From: Gallionella sp. UBA4737
GTDB taxonomy: Bacteria; Pseudomonadota; Gammaproteobacteria; Burkholderiales; Gallionellaceae
DNA length: 47,231 nucleotides
Direction: 5' to 3'
Assembly: GCA_002403995.1 (NCBI GenBank)
Contig: DHIV01000103.1
Coordinates: 4,488-51,718 of the forward strand
Positions 8,037 through 16,853 of the stretch are shown here, piece by piece. The notes beneath the pieces are model-generated. The model ran no database searches. It saw only the letters and a program-made list of their open reading frames with translations, and was not told the DNA's origin. A program made the position numbers and the translations under genes. Numbering within the stretch: the first letter of the stretch is position 1; every line of letters starts with the position of its first letter.

Positions 8037-8214
8037 TCACACCCCGGCAAGCTATTGCCCAAGCCGGATCATTCTGCCAGTCATTGCTGCCAATGATAAA
8101 GTGGCCAGCTTTTGCTGTTTGGTATATTGTCCGTGTTGATTCCATCGGAATAGCAGCGGCATATGTTATTTCAAAAGAGCAAAAACATCTCCGAAGGGCA
8201 ATCAACCAGGGGGT

Positions 8215-9435
8215 ATGAATATGTTGTTTGATGAATTCGACCGAGAGGTGTTCTCCAGCGGCCAGGAGATTTTCAAATCCGGGGACGCTGGAGACTGCGC
8301 ATATCTTATCGAAGAAGGGATGGTAGAGATTCTGGTCGTTAAACCGAGCGGCGAGCATCGGATCAGATCGATGGGTAAGGGTGAATTGTTCGGGGAAGTA
8401 TCCTTGATTGACTATGAGCCTCGCACTGCAACGGTAAGGGCAATTGAGCGGACAGTGCTCGTACCTATCCCGCGCAAGCTGATGGAAAGTTTGCTCGAAA
8501 AAAGCGACCCGGTCTTGCGCCATTTGTTGCTGGTCATCCTCGAGCGTTTCAGGCATAGAATCGATGGCTCGGCATTGCAAGACTTAAGCGCAGGTGTCCC
8601 GCCGGAGCAATCCAAGCGCCGCAGCATCGTGAAGGGCGAGGCAACGCAAAAACTGTCTCTCGCCCACGGCATGAAGCGCGCGTTAAGGCATGAAGAATTT
8701 CAGCTTTATTATCAACCGATCTGTAACCTTGCCGATGGGAGTGTCGCCGGATTCGAGGCGCTGATTCGATGGCACCATCCAATTGACGGGCCGCTACAGC
8801 CCAAAGACTTTCTATGGATAGCAGAGCAAACCGGCCTGATACATGAAATCGGCCTCTGGACACTTGAACGCGCGTGCAGAGACTGGCACACGCTTAGGCC
8901 ATTCGCCGATTATCAAACACCATTTGTCAGTGTCAATTTATCGCCGTCCCAATTGAGCAACGAGATGCTGGTTGAAGAGGTGAAATCCATCATCGCGAGC
9001 CAAAGCATGAATGCCGCAGAGTTAAAGCTGGAGCTGACAGAAACGGTCATGGTCGAGCAACCCGAGGCTGCATTAAAGATCATGCACAGGCTGATCGAAC
9101 TGGGTTGCAGCCTTGCGCTCGATGACTATGGCGCCGGCCATTCCGGGTTGAGACATTTGCAGCGCTACCCGCTGGGCACGCTCAAGATCGACGGCGCTTT
9201 TGTCGAACCCCTGCTGGCCTCTGCGCAAAGCTTCGAAATCGTGCGTTCTTCAGTTGCGTTGGCGCATTCGCTGAACATGAGTGTGATTGCCGAAGGTGTC
9301 GAAACTGAGGGGGTGAGGGCAAAGCTGCTTGAGATGAAATGTAATTTCGGGCAGGGATGGTATTTTGGCAGGCCCGCCATGTTGCAAGAGCTGGTCGTGC
9401 GTTACGCAAAGGGCAGTTCCAAGGAAACCTGGTGA
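8215..9435 (+). CDS. Cyclic nucleotide-binding domain / EAL phosphodiesterase fusion
   Basis: The N-terminal part (about residues 10-115) is a CRP-type nucleotide-binding fold, with GELFGEVSLIDYEPRTATV as its binding cassette. From about 145 to 400 follows an EAL domain, which hydrolyses cyclic di-GMP. The key residues seem present: Glu181 of EAL, Asn241, Glu273 or Glu276 in ELTET, Asp303-Asp304 in DDYGAG (canonical DDFGTG), Lys324, and Glu360 in EGVET. Catalytic activity is therefore likely, with ligand binding as the possible control. There is no GGDEF domain and no membrane segment. Two starts are possible (ATG 8215 or 8221); the G-rich ribosome binding site favours the second. About 180 bp upstream is non-coding. 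Confidence 0.88.
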   Translation: MNMLFDEFDREVFSSGQEIFKSGDAGDCAYLIEEGMVEILVVKPSGEHRIRSMGKGELFGEVSLIDYEPRTATVRAIERTVLVPIPRKLMESLLEKSDPVLRHLLLVILERFRHRIDGSALQDLSAGVPPEQSKRRSIVKGEATQKLSLAHGMKRALRHEEFQLYYQPICNLADGSVAGFEALIRWHHPIDGPLQPKDFLWIAEQTGLIHEIGLWTLERACRDWHTLRPFADYQTPFVSVNLSPSQLSNEMLVEEVKSIIASQSMNAAELKLELTETVMVEQPEAALKIMHRLIELGCSLALDDYGAGHSGLRHLQRYPLGTLKIDGAFVEPLLASAQSFEIVRSSVALAHSLNMSVIAEGVETEGVRAKLLEMKCNFGQGWYFGRPAMLQELVVRYAKGSSKETW

Positions 9436-9437
9436 CT

Positions 9438-10169
9438 TTAAAACTGCTCGTGCTCTCCCAAGTACCGCCACTGCCCAACCGGCAGATTACCCAGCTTTAT
9501 CTTGCCGATGCGGATGCGTTTCAGCCCGGTGACTTCTAGGCCGACCAGTTCACACATGCGCCGGATCTGGCGTTTTTTTCCTTCATGCAGCACGAAGCGC
9601 AACTGGTCTTCGTTTTGCCAGCTCACCTTGGCAGGCTTGAGGTATTCGCCGTCCAGTTTCAAACCTTGGTTGAGCAAGGCCAGTCCGCTGTCATCCAGTT
9701 TTCCCTGCACGCGCACCAGGTATTCCTTGTCCACCTTGGAGTCCTCGCCGATCAGCTGCTTGGCGATGCGCCCATCCTGGGTGAGTACCAGCAAGCCCTG
9801 TGAGTCAATGTCAAGGCGGCCTGCGGGAGCGAGACCGAGCAACTGGCTGCGGTGGAAGCGCAGCGGCGATTGGTCCTCTGCCCAGCGCGTCGAGCTATCC
9901 AGCAGGGCGATCGCCGGCTTGTAGTTATGCTCGGCCTGGCCTGACACATAACCGATCGGCTTGTTGAGCAGGATCGTCACACGCTGTTGCTGGGTGTTTT
10001 GCGCGGCGGTGCGCAACGTCACTTGCTGGCTGGGATAGACCTTGCTGCCCAGTTCACTGACGATTTCGCCGTCTACTTCAACCCAGCCCTTTTCAATATA
10101 GCTGTCCGCCTCGCGGCGGGAGCACAGGCCGAGTTCCGACATGCGTTTGGAGAGGCGGATTTTTTCCAT
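9438..10169 (-). CDS. rluF: 23S rRNA pseudouridine synthase, RluF-like (RsuA family)
   Basis: An N-terminal S4 RNA-binding domain (residues about 3-60, with MSELGLCSRREAD) is followed by an RsuA/RluB-type catalytic domain. It carries the motif GRLDIDSQGLL, whose first Asp after Leu is the catalytic residue. KKRQIRRMCELVG near the C terminus is the other family signature. Among the family the sequence most resembles RluF, which modifies U2604 of 23S rRNA, but substrate choice within RsuA/RluB/RluE/RluF is not certain from reading alone. I start it at the ATG at 10169; a longer frame exists upstream but its sequence is not family-like. It is convergent with the EAL gene, with only 2 bp between stops. 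Confidence 0.85.
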   Translation of the reverse strand: MEKIRLSKRMSELGLCSRREADSYIEKGWVEVDGEIVSELGSKVYPSQQVTLRTAAQNTQQQRVTILLNKPIGYVSGQAEHNYKPAIALLDSSTRWAEDQSPLRFHRSQLLGLAPAGRLDIDSQGLLVLTQDGRIAKQLIGEDSKVDKEYLVRVQGKLDDSGLALLNQGLKLDGEYLKPAKVSWQNEDQLRFVLHEGKKRQIRRMCELVGLEVTGLKRIRIGKIKLGNLPVGQWRYLGEHEQF

Positions 10170-10276
10170 GAGAATCTTGCGCGGACAGTTATGCAGGATG
10201 CGATTTAAGCACAAAGCACGCGTTGCGAGAAATAAACACGGCAGGCGGTTTCGGTGCTGCGGGGGCAGCAACAGGC

Positions 10277-10825
10277 CTAATCGTTACGCAGCGGCGGTTT
10301 GGCGAGTTTGCGTTGCAGCGTGCGGCGGTGCATGTTGAGCGCGCGGGCGGTGGCCGAGATGTTGTCGTCATGTTCGCGCAGCACGCGCTGGATGTGTTCC
10401 CACTCGAGGTTTTCGATCTGCGTGGGTTGCGCCTTGAGCGGTGCGTTGCTATCAGGTGCGTGACTGAAGGCTGCAACGATCTCGTCGGCATTGGCAGGCT
10501 TGGCAAGATATTGCGTCGCACCCAGTTTGATCGCCTCTACTGCAGTGGCGATGCTGGCATAGCCGGTCAGCACGACGATGCGCGTGTTCGGATCGAGTTC
10601 GTGCAATACCTTGACCAGCGCCAGTCCCGGCGCGCCGCCCATTTTCAGGTCGACTACGGCGAACTCCGGCGGATTGCTTTTTGCCAGGGGTATCGCATCT
10701 TCCACGCTGTGCGCCACCGTTACGGCAAAGCCACGCTTCGCCAGCGCGCCGCTCAATACCTTGCAAAACGTGATGTCGTCATCCGCCAGTAACAGCGAGG
10801 CAGATTCTTCACGAGGCTCAGTCAC
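10277..10825 (-). CDS. regA: Redox response regulator RegA/PrrA family
   Basis: A 182-residue regulator. The receiver domain covers about residues 10-125, with phosphoacceptor Asp59, the acidic pocket at 15-17, Thr87 and Lys109. A short linker follows, then a Fis-type helix-turn-helix at about 140-178 (DNISATARALNMHRRTLQRKL). This compact arrangement and sequence match RegA/PrrA/ActR, which control respiration and redox-balanced metabolism in proteobacteria. It overlaps regB by 4 bp and is translated after it, so the pair forms one operon. Targets cannot be read from the sequence; the neighbouring thioredoxin and outer membrane genes on the same strand are possible but unproven. Confidence 0.9.
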   Translation of the reverse strand: MTEPREESASLLLADDDITFCKVLSGALAKRGFAVTVAHSVEDAIPLAKSNPPEFAVVDLKMGGAPGLALVKVLHELDPNTRIVVLTGYASIATAVEAIKLGATQYLAKPANADEIVAAFSHAPDSNAPLKAQPTQIENLEWEHIQRVLREHDDNISATARALNMHRRTLQRKLAKPPLRND

Positions 10826-12084
10826 GTTCTCTCCTCGACTATCGGCAAGGTAAGTCCGGTGGTCGCGCCGCCTTCCTCGCGGTTGAACAGGCGCACCGTG
10901 CCGCCCATGCGTTCGATGGTGGCGTTGGCGAGGAACAGGCCCAATCCGCGGCCTTCTTTCTTGGTGGTGAAGAATGCAGAACCGGCTTTGAGCGCGGCCT
11001 CCTCGCTCAGTCCCTTGCCGTGATCGCGAATCTCCAGCGTGAAGCTGGCGCTATCCCAACGGGCATGTATCTCGATCGGCTGCGGGCTGGCATCGGCGGC
11101 ATTGTTGAGCAGGTTCATCAGCGCGGCGCGCAGCGTCACATCGACGTTGATGTGCGGGGCAGGATGGGCCCCGTTGCTGTCGTAACGATATTGCGCGGCG
11201 GGACGCAGCAATTGCCATTCGTCCAGCACTTCAACCATCAATGCATCCACCGGTCGCGGCAGGGCCGCACCGCTGTCCTGCGCATTCGCCATGATCTTGT
11301 CGAGGATACGTTTGCAACTGCGCACCTGCTCGTCGAGGATGGCCAGATTGTCGCGTAATGCCGGCTGATCGGCAGCGGCATCGTGCCGCAGTTCGCCGAT
11401 CACCACCGCCATCGTGGACAGCGGCGTGCCCATCTCATGTGCCGCACTGGCGGCCTGCGTGCCGAGCGCCACGATACGTTCGTTGCGCAGGATCTCTTCG
11501 CGCACGCGCGCCAGCATCTCGTCGCGGCTGCGCACCGCCTGTGCCATCTGCACCACGAAATACGCCACCACCACCGCGCTGATGACAAAACCGAGCCACA
11601 TGCCCATCACGTGGATGTTGAAGGCATCGTCCTCGTTGTGGTGGATATGCGGCAGCGGGATGTAATAGGCCATCAGCAGGCTGTAACACGCGGCGGTCAG
11701 TGCCGCCATACCCCATGTGTAGCGTGGCGGCAGCGTGGCGGCAGCGATCACCAGCGGCAGCAGGTACAGCGAGATGAACGGGTTGGTCGAGCCGCCGCCG
11801 TAATACAGCAGGATGGTCAGCGCAATCACATCCAAGCTTAACTGAGCGAATAGTTCCGGGTTGGAGACGAGGCGGCTGCTGCGCAAGCGCAGCCAGCTGA
11901 ACAGATTGATCGAAGCAAGCATCGCAATGGTCAGCAACATCGGCTGCCATTCCAGTTCCAGTTCCAGGATTTTCCAGACCACCGCCAGCGTGGCGAGTTG
12001 CGCGGCGACCGCGATGCTGCGCAGCGCGACCAGGCGGCGCAACTGGCTGTGACCGGGGAATGAAGAAAGTATCGCGCTGCTCAT
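10822..12084 (-). CDS. regB: Redox sensor histidine kinase RegB/PrrB family
   Basis: A 420-residue kinase with about six predicted membrane segments in residues 15-180. The ubiquinone-sensing motif GGGSTNPF is at 96-103, the H-box AAHEMGTPLSTM has His216, and a C-terminal ATPase domain ends in GLGLFLANATIERMGG. Cys257, in VRSCKRIL, matches the position of the redox-active cysteine of Rhodobacter RegB. Both known redox inputs, quinone and cysteine oxidation, thus appear conserved. It phosphorylates RegA, encoded immediately downstream with a 4-bp overlap. About 150 bp separate it from the upstream tlpA-like gene on the same strand. Confidence 0.92.
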   Translation of the reverse strand: MSSAILSSFPGHSQLRRLVALRSIAVAAQLATLAVVWKILELELEWQPMLLTIAMLASINLFSWLRLRSSRLVSNPELFAQLSLDVIALTILLYYGGGSTNPFISLYLLPLVIAAATLPPRYTWGMAALTAACYSLLMAYYIPLPHIHHNEDDAFNIHVMGMWLGFVISAVVVAYFVVQMAQAVRSRDEMLARVREEILRNERIVALGTQAASAAHEMGTPLSTMAVVIGELRHDAAADQPALRDNLAILDEQVRSCKRILDKIMANAQDSGAALPRPVDALMVEVLDEWQLLRPAAQYRYDSNGAHPAPHINVDVTLRAALMNLLNNAADASPQPIEIHARWDSASFTLEIRDHGKGLSEEAALKAGSAFFTTKKEGRGLGLFLANATIERMGGTVRLFNREEGGATTGLTLPIVEERT

Positions 12085-12236
12085 GACGCAATTGTAATCG
12101 GTAGCGGCATGGATGAGAGTGCGACATTATGCCGCCGGATTCTTTTGGAACGGTTGTACAAATATTCTGGTGGTCGCAACGCCAGCGCGTGGTTAAATTA
12201 AACCACGGCTGAACAGGCGCATGCATTTGCAAAGCG

Positions 12237-12746
12237 TTAACGGGTGAACAGGGCTGCGGCGTCCGGTTTTTGTGCTATGGCCTGCTCGACTTCGATTTGT
12301 GTCAGGATGCCTTGGTGATGGCCGACAAGTTTGCCGGTTGGTGAGTACAGAAAGCTGGTAGGCATGCCATCCAGCCCGCCGAAATCTCCGGCAGTATCTT
12401 CGTTTCCGAACACGATGGGATAGGAAATGGATTGTTTGCTGACTATGTCCATCACTTCCTTGCGGCTTCCGTACATCACCGCCACGCCGATCACCTGCAA
12501 ATCCTTGTGCTGTTGCTGCAAGGCAACGAGGCCAGGGATTTCCTGGAGGCATGGCGGGCACCATGGCGCCCAGAAATTGACCAGCACCCACTTGCCATGC
12601 AAGCTGGAAAGTGTGTAATGCGCGCCGTCCCTGTCCTTGAGGTTCCAGTCGCCAGCCCATGCGATGTGAACAAGGCTCAGGGAAAGCAGGAACGCCGCGA
12701 ACAGCGCTCCCTTGGGGGACGATGAGGATTTTTCCAGTGCCTTCAT
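12237..12746 (-). CDS. TlpA-like periplasmic thioredoxin-fold protein
   Basis: A 169-residue protein with an N-terminal signal or anchor segment (residues about 13-31), then a thioredoxin-like domain of the TlpA/ResA/DsbE type. The active site is WCPPC with Cys63 and Cys66, and the cis-proline loop is GMPTSF. Such proteins reduce or exchange disulfides in the periplasm, often for cytochrome c maturation or metal-site assembly. It starts 25 bp after the stop of the CxxC-containing beta-barrel gene upstream on the same strand, so the two are probably co-expressed. Its partner is unknown; the cysteines of that barrel protein are an obvious possibility but this is inference. Confidence 0.88.
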   Translation of the reverse strand: MKALEKSSSSPKGALFAAFLLSLSLVHIAWAGDWNLKDRDGAHYTLSSLHGKWVLVNFWAPWCPPCLQEIPGLVALQQQHKDLQVIGVAVMYGSRKEVMDIVSKQSISYPIVFGNEDTAGDFGGLDGMPTSFLYSPTGKLVGHHQGILTQIEVEQAIAQKPDAAALFTR

Positions 12747-12771
12747 GTTTTAAAGCGCCCTTCCGGCAGGT

Positions 12772-13794
12772 TTATTCGAATGAGTGTGATACTACCAGCG
12801 TCAAAGTGTAGCGCGGGCTTAGCTGCAGGCCGTTGACATTCTGATAGACGGGCAGTTGAACGAAGCCGTAAACGGATGTTCCGCCTCCGACCCGGAGCGA
12901 AGCGCCGGGAGCGAGGTATACCAGCGTGCCGCCGTCAAGCGGAGTGCCGCCAACATCGTCCGGCGCGCGATGGATGTAATTGAGTTGCAGCATGGAGGTG
13001 AATCTGGCTCCGAATTTTGCATGGCGTATCCCGGTGTTCAGCGAGTAGGTGTCACCCGGGCGATAGTCCGCGCCGGCTATGGTTTTGGTGGCAACGGCAT
13101 GTTGCACAGTGCCTTGTGCAAACCAGCCATACTCGGCTATGGCTCCGGTGACAAACCCGCCAAGGATGACATCGGTCGAACCGGTGCCGATTTGCAGGCT
13201 GCGATCCAGCGGGGTGACACCGTCGTTGAAGTTTGCGTTGGTGCTCCCGGTCGGCAGCTTGATTCCGGCGATGATTCCGGACGTTTTGTCGGCGGAGAAC
13301 CCCGTGTATTTTCCGATGACACGGATATCACCGATGCCGCTATCAGATGAAGTGGCGTAACTGGAGTAATCGGGAGAAGACGAAGCGCTGGCGCCATTGT
13401 CACCAAATGTGCCATGCATCCGCTGAACGAATGGCAGCTGGGCGCTGACTCCCCAGGTATCGCTGGTATAGTTGAGCGATGCCGTGGTCGTCCGTGTGGT
13501 GGTGTAATCCTCGATTTCCTGGCCGGCCAGCCAGAGTTCGCTGATCTTTGCTGAAGATGCCTTGCCGGAGCCGTAGCGCTGCTGGTCCTGTTTGATGTAG
13601 TTATAGGACAGGTCGGCGGTGAAACCGGGAGTTGAGCTGATGCCCTGTGTTCCCCACTCTTTTGACAATGAGTCTCCGCAGGCTGCGCAGGCAAGGGCGT
13701 CATTCATCGCGACGAGCGGCAGCAGGGCGAGAGCTGTGGCGGCAACCATTCGAAAGGGTGTGCGGATATGCGAGGAATAATTCGCGGCGTTCAT
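12772..13794 (-). CDS. Predicted outer membrane beta-barrel protein with N-terminal CxxC
   Basis: I cannot name this 340-residue protein. It starts at the ATG at 13794, preceded by AAGGA at good spacing, and has a signal peptide of about 35 residues. The mature N terminus carries Cys36 and Cys39 in ACAACGDSL. The rest is an alternating polar/aromatic pattern with many Gly, Ser, Thr and Tyr and ends in Phe-Glu, typical of an outer membrane barrel. The middle part (KYTGFSADKTSGIIAGIKLP) resembles the MetA-like transporter family PF13557. A lipoprotein is possible but the lipobox is poor. It is followed by the tlpA-like gene and is divergent from lnt. Confidence 0.6.
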   Translation of the reverse strand: MNAANYSSHIRTPFRMVAATALALLPLVAMNDALACAACGDSLSKEWGTQGISSTPGFTADLSYNYIKQDQQRYGSGKASSAKISELWLAGQEIEDYTTTRTTTASLNYTSDTWGVSAQLPFVQRMHGTFGDNGASASSSPDYSSYATSSDSGIGDIRVIGKYTGFSADKTSGIIAGIKLPTGSTNANFNDGVTPLDRSLQIGTGSTDVILGGFVTGAIAEYGWFAQGTVQHAVATKTIAGADYRPGDTYSLNTGIRHAKFGARFTSMLQLNYIHRAPDDVGGTPLDGGTLVYLAPGASLRVGGGTSVYGFVQLPVYQNVNGLQLSPRYTLTLVVSHSFE

Positions 13795-13969
13795 GGTTTT
13801 GTTCCTTGCGGGTTGATGTCCGCCAAAATTATATAGAGCATTAATTGCCACCACCTGCGGCATATTGTCACACCCGCATTTTCCAAGACCGCATGGCCGG
13901 TTGGCAGTGTGTGCAGCGAATCGGTTATGCTGGACGGGTTTTGCAATATATTGGCTGGTGGATTTCTGT

Positions 13970-15529
13970 ATGGGCTTATTGAAGAACGATTATGTCCTGG
14001 CATTTATCTGGGCATTGTGCGCCGGGGTGAGCTGCGTGTTCGGCTTCGCGCCGTTCGGGATTTTCCCGATCCCGGTGCTGGCGCTTGCCGTCCTGTTTGC
14101 GCTTTGGCAGCGCGCCGGCACGCCGCGTATCGCAGCATGGCTGGGTTTCGCTTTCGGTTTGGGATTGTTCGGTGCCGGCGTCGGCTGGATCTATGTCGCG
14201 CTGCACGATTACGGAGACATGCCGATGTTGCTGGCACTGCCGGCAACCATGCTGTTCGCCGCATTCCTTGCGCTGTTCACTGCGTTGGCCGGTTATGCGC
14301 AAGCGCGATTTCCAGTGGCAAACGGTTTGCGCACAATTTTGGTTATGCCGGCGGCATGGGTGTCGGTCGAATGGCTGCGCGGCACGATCTTCACCGGCTT
14401 TCCATGGTTGACTTTGGGTTATGCGCACAGTGACAGTCCGCTGGCAGGCTATGCGCCGCTATTCGGCGTGTATGGCGTATCGCTGATGGCGGCAGTCAGC
14501 GCGGGCTTGCTGGCGTACGCCTCGATAAACCTGCTGCGTGATCCGCCAGCTGCGTTGCGCGGCACACTCTCCCTCGCCAAGTTTTCTCGAGGCGTACGCA
14601 TCCCCTTATTGATATTGGCCGCGCTTTGGATAGTCGGAGCCGCGCTACGCCCCATCGCATGGACACAGCCTCACGGCGAACCTTTCAGCGTGGCGCTGAT
14701 ACAGGGCAACATCGCGCAGAATCTCAAGTTCAACGAAGATGCGCTGGTGGGCACGCTGGAAACATATCGCCGCCTGGTGTTGCAGAACAACGCGCGTCTT
14801 ACGTTGCTGCCGGAAACCGCTTTGCCGTTGCTGCGCCATGAAGTGCCGCAAAATCTGGTTGGGCAACTGCGCGACCATGCATTGCAAAATGGCGGGGATA
14901 TTCTGATTGGAGTTTTTGAGCGTGACCACGGCAGCTACTACAACAGCGTATTTTCATTGGGTGCGGACGAAGAGCAACATTACCGCAAACACCATCTGGT
15001 GGTGTTTGGCGAATTCATTCCGTTGCGCCCGTTGCTCGGCTGGTTCATCAACGACGTGCTCAACATTCCGATGGGCGATCTGGCACGGGGCGATAAGCTG
15101 CAGGCACCGCTCGATGTTGCCGGGCAGCATGTCGCGGTGAACATCTGCTATGAAGATGTGTTCGGCGAAGAAATCATCCGCGCCCTGCCGCAGGCCACGC
15201 TGCTGGCCAACTTCACCAATGATGCCTGGTATGGCCATTCGTACGCAGCCGCGCAGCACAACCAGATCTCTCAAATGCGTGCCATGGAAAGCGGCCGGAT
15301 GATGTTGCGCGCCACCAATACCGGCGTCACTTCCATCATAGGCGCGGATGGCAAAGTTTTGCAGCAATTGCCGCAACATGTGGAGGTGGTCCTGCATGGT
15401 ATGGCGCAAGGCTATGAGGGACTCACGCCCTATGCGCGCTGGGGCAATGCGGCCGTGTGGCTGCTGATTGTGCTGATGCTGGCAGGGGCGCGGTCGCCGA
15501 GAAACCGGTTTGCGGTCTGGAAGCACTGA
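13970..15529 (+). CDS. lnt: Apolipoprotein N-acyltransferase
   Basis: Lnt adds the third acyl chain to lipoproteins in the inner membrane. From the ATG at 13970 the protein has 519 residues: about six to seven membrane segments in the first 225 residues, a periplasmic nitrilase-like domain (about 235-490), and a final membrane segment (about 492-510). The catalytic triad is visible as Glu282 (LLPETALP), Lys340 (YRKHHLVVFGEF) and Cys393 (VNICYEDVFGEE). The open frame continues about 105 bases upstream, but that extension is unlike the family and has no better ribosome binding site. It normally sits next to corC; here a 5.9-kb block separates them. Confidence 0.93.
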   Translation: MGLLKNDYVLAFIWALCAGVSCVFGFAPFGIFPIPVLALAVLFALWQRAGTPRIAAWLGFAFGLGLFGAGVGWIYVALHDYGDMPMLLALPATMLFAAFLALFTALAGYAQARFPVANGLRTILVMPAAWVSVEWLRGTIFTGFPWLTLGYAHSDSPLAGYAPLFGVYGVSLMAAVSAGLLAYASINLLRDPPAALRGTLSLAKFSRGVRIPLLILAALWIVGAALRPIAWTQPHGEPFSVALIQGNIAQNLKFNEDALVGTLETYRRLVLQNNARLTLLPETALPLLRHEVPQNLVGQLRDHALQNGGDILIGVFERDHGSYYNSVFSLGADEEQHYRKHHLVVFGEFIPLRPLLGWFINDVLNIPMGDLARGDKLQAPLDVAGQHVAVNICYEDVFGEEIIRALPQATLLANFTNDAWYGHSYAAAQHNQISQMRAMESGRMMLRATNTGVTSIIGADGKVLQQLPQHVEVVLHGMAQGYEGLTPYARWGNAAVWLLIVLMLAGARSPRNRFAVWKH

Positions 15530-15554
15530 AAGCGACTATTCTGGTGCAGCGACA

Positions 15555-15746
15555 ATGCTTTCACGTCACAGTGATTTCGTGTTACGCTTCAACGATGTAA
15601 GGTCCAGCCTGCAGAGGTTGTGCAAGATCAGGTCAGCTGCGCTGTTGGCGGGCACCCTTGGTTGTTGCGCAGCGTCTCAAGCAGCGGACAATCACATTGT
15701 CGAGAAACCGTTGCTGGCAGCTGCTCTGCTGGCAACATTGTCATGA
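15555..15746 (+). CDS. Small possible secreted protein, 63 aa (uncertain)
   Basis: A short open frame between lnt and ccmI. From the ATG at 15555 it would give 63 residues with a basic region, a hydrophobic stretch (ALLAGTLGCCAASQA) that resembles a signal peptide with a cleavage site before ADN, and then only about 20 residues. The frame could also begin inside the end of lnt. I do not recognise it. It may be a truncated remnant of a secreted protein gene, or not a gene. Except for this frame the 235 bp between lnt and ccmI hold nothing I can identify. Confidence 0.25.
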   Translation: MLSRHSDFVLRFNDVRSSLQRLCKIRSAALLAGTLGCCAASQAADNHIVEKPLLAAALLATLS

Positions 15747-15764
15747 AATGAAGGGTGGGATTAA

Positions 15765-16853
15765 GTGAATACATTTTGGCTGATAGCCGCTGGCTTGATT
15801 GTCGTTATTGCTGCTGCATTGCTGTTGGTATTGTTGCCGCGGTTGCGCAGGATGCAGAAAAACCTGCTGAGTGAACCCAAAGGCGCGATGGCCATACTTA
15901 CAGGGAGTCAGGGACCGGTAATTGTGGGTGGCATAGCGGTTTGTTTATTTGCGATGGCATTATATTTTGCATGGACTACCCCAGGCACATCCACCGGGCC
16001 ACAGACGGCGAAAGAGATCGGCATGTCGCCTGAGCATGTCGCAATGATCAAGACCTTGTCTGCGCGTCTGGAACAGAATCCCAATGATGGCAAGGGCTGG
16101 GCCATGCTGGCAAGATCCTATGCAGTGTTGGGGCGATATCAGGAAGCATTGCCTGCCTACGAGAAAGCAGCGAATTTGCTCCCGAACGACGCGGTTTTGC
16201 TGGTGGACTATGCCGAAATACTGGCGACAGCGAACGGCAAGAATTTGCAAGGCAAACCTTCGGAGATAATCAAGAGCGCGCTGTTGATCGACCCCAACAA
16301 TATTAAGGGCCTGAATTTGATCGGTATAGCTGCTTACCAGGCCGGAGATTACGCCCACGCTGTGAGCTATTGGGAAAAGTTGCTGCAATTGTTGCCGCCG
16401 GATTCACCCAACGCAAAAAAAATCAACGCCAGTATAGCCACAGCCCGCGCCCGGATAGCGGCGGGCACACAACCGCCGGCCCAAGGCATGATGCAGCCGG
16501 CGACTGGCGCTGAACAGATTAGCGGTGTGGTGAAACTGAGTCCCGCATTGGCAGGAAAAGCGTCACCCAACGATACCGTGTTTGTGTACGCCAAGGCGGT
16601 ATCCGGCCCACCCATGCCCATTGCAGTGATTCGTGCCCAAGTCAAAGATCTGCCGCAAAAATTTGTTCTTAACGATTCGATGGCGATGATGCCGACGATG
16701 AAGTTGTCGAATTTCAAAGAGGTGGTAATTAGCGCGAAAGTTTCCAAGTCAGGCAATGCTACGCCGCAAAGCGGCGATTTAGGAGGCGAAGTCGCATCCG
16801 TGAAGGTTGGCGCCAACAATGTGCAACTGGTGATCGACAAAATCGTTCCATAG
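15765..16853 (+). CDS. ccmI: Cytochrome c biogenesis protein CcmI (CycH-like TPR protein)
   Basis: A 362-residue protein with two membrane segments (about 5-25 and 50-68) and a periplasmic region. TPR repeats (about 90-215) start with MSPEHVAMIKTLSARLEQNP, followed by a C-terminal beta-rich domain (about 245-360) containing ISGVVKLSPALAGK. This is the layout of CcmI/CycH, which hands apocytochrome c to the heme ligation machinery. The GTG at 15765 follows an AAGGG ribosome binding site. It stands alone here, without the other ccm genes that normally accompany it, so those must be elsewhere. Confidence 0.82.
   Translation: MNTFWLIAAGLIVVIAAALLLVLLPRLRRMQKNLLSEPKGAMAILTGSQGPVIVGGIAVCLFAMALYFAWTTPGTSTGPQTAKEIGMSPEHVAMIKTLSARLEQNPNDGKGWAMLARSYAVLGRYQEALPAYEKAANLLPNDAVLLVDYAEILATANGKNLQGKPSEIIKSALLIDPNNIKGLNLIGIAAYQAGDYAHAVSYWEKLLQLLPPDSPNAKKINASIATARARIAAGTQPPAQGMMQPATGAEQISGVVKLSPALAGKASPNDTVFVYAKAVSGPPMPIAVIRAQVKDLPQKFVLNDSMAMMPTMKLSNFKEVVISAKVSKSGNATPQSGDLGGEVASVKVGANNVQLVIDKIVP

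Noticed and set aside
12188..12207. Hairpin CGTGGTT / AACCACG downstream of the tlpA-like gene as a terminator
   Set aside because: Seven-bp arms are real, but no T-run follows on the minus strand, so termination is not supported.
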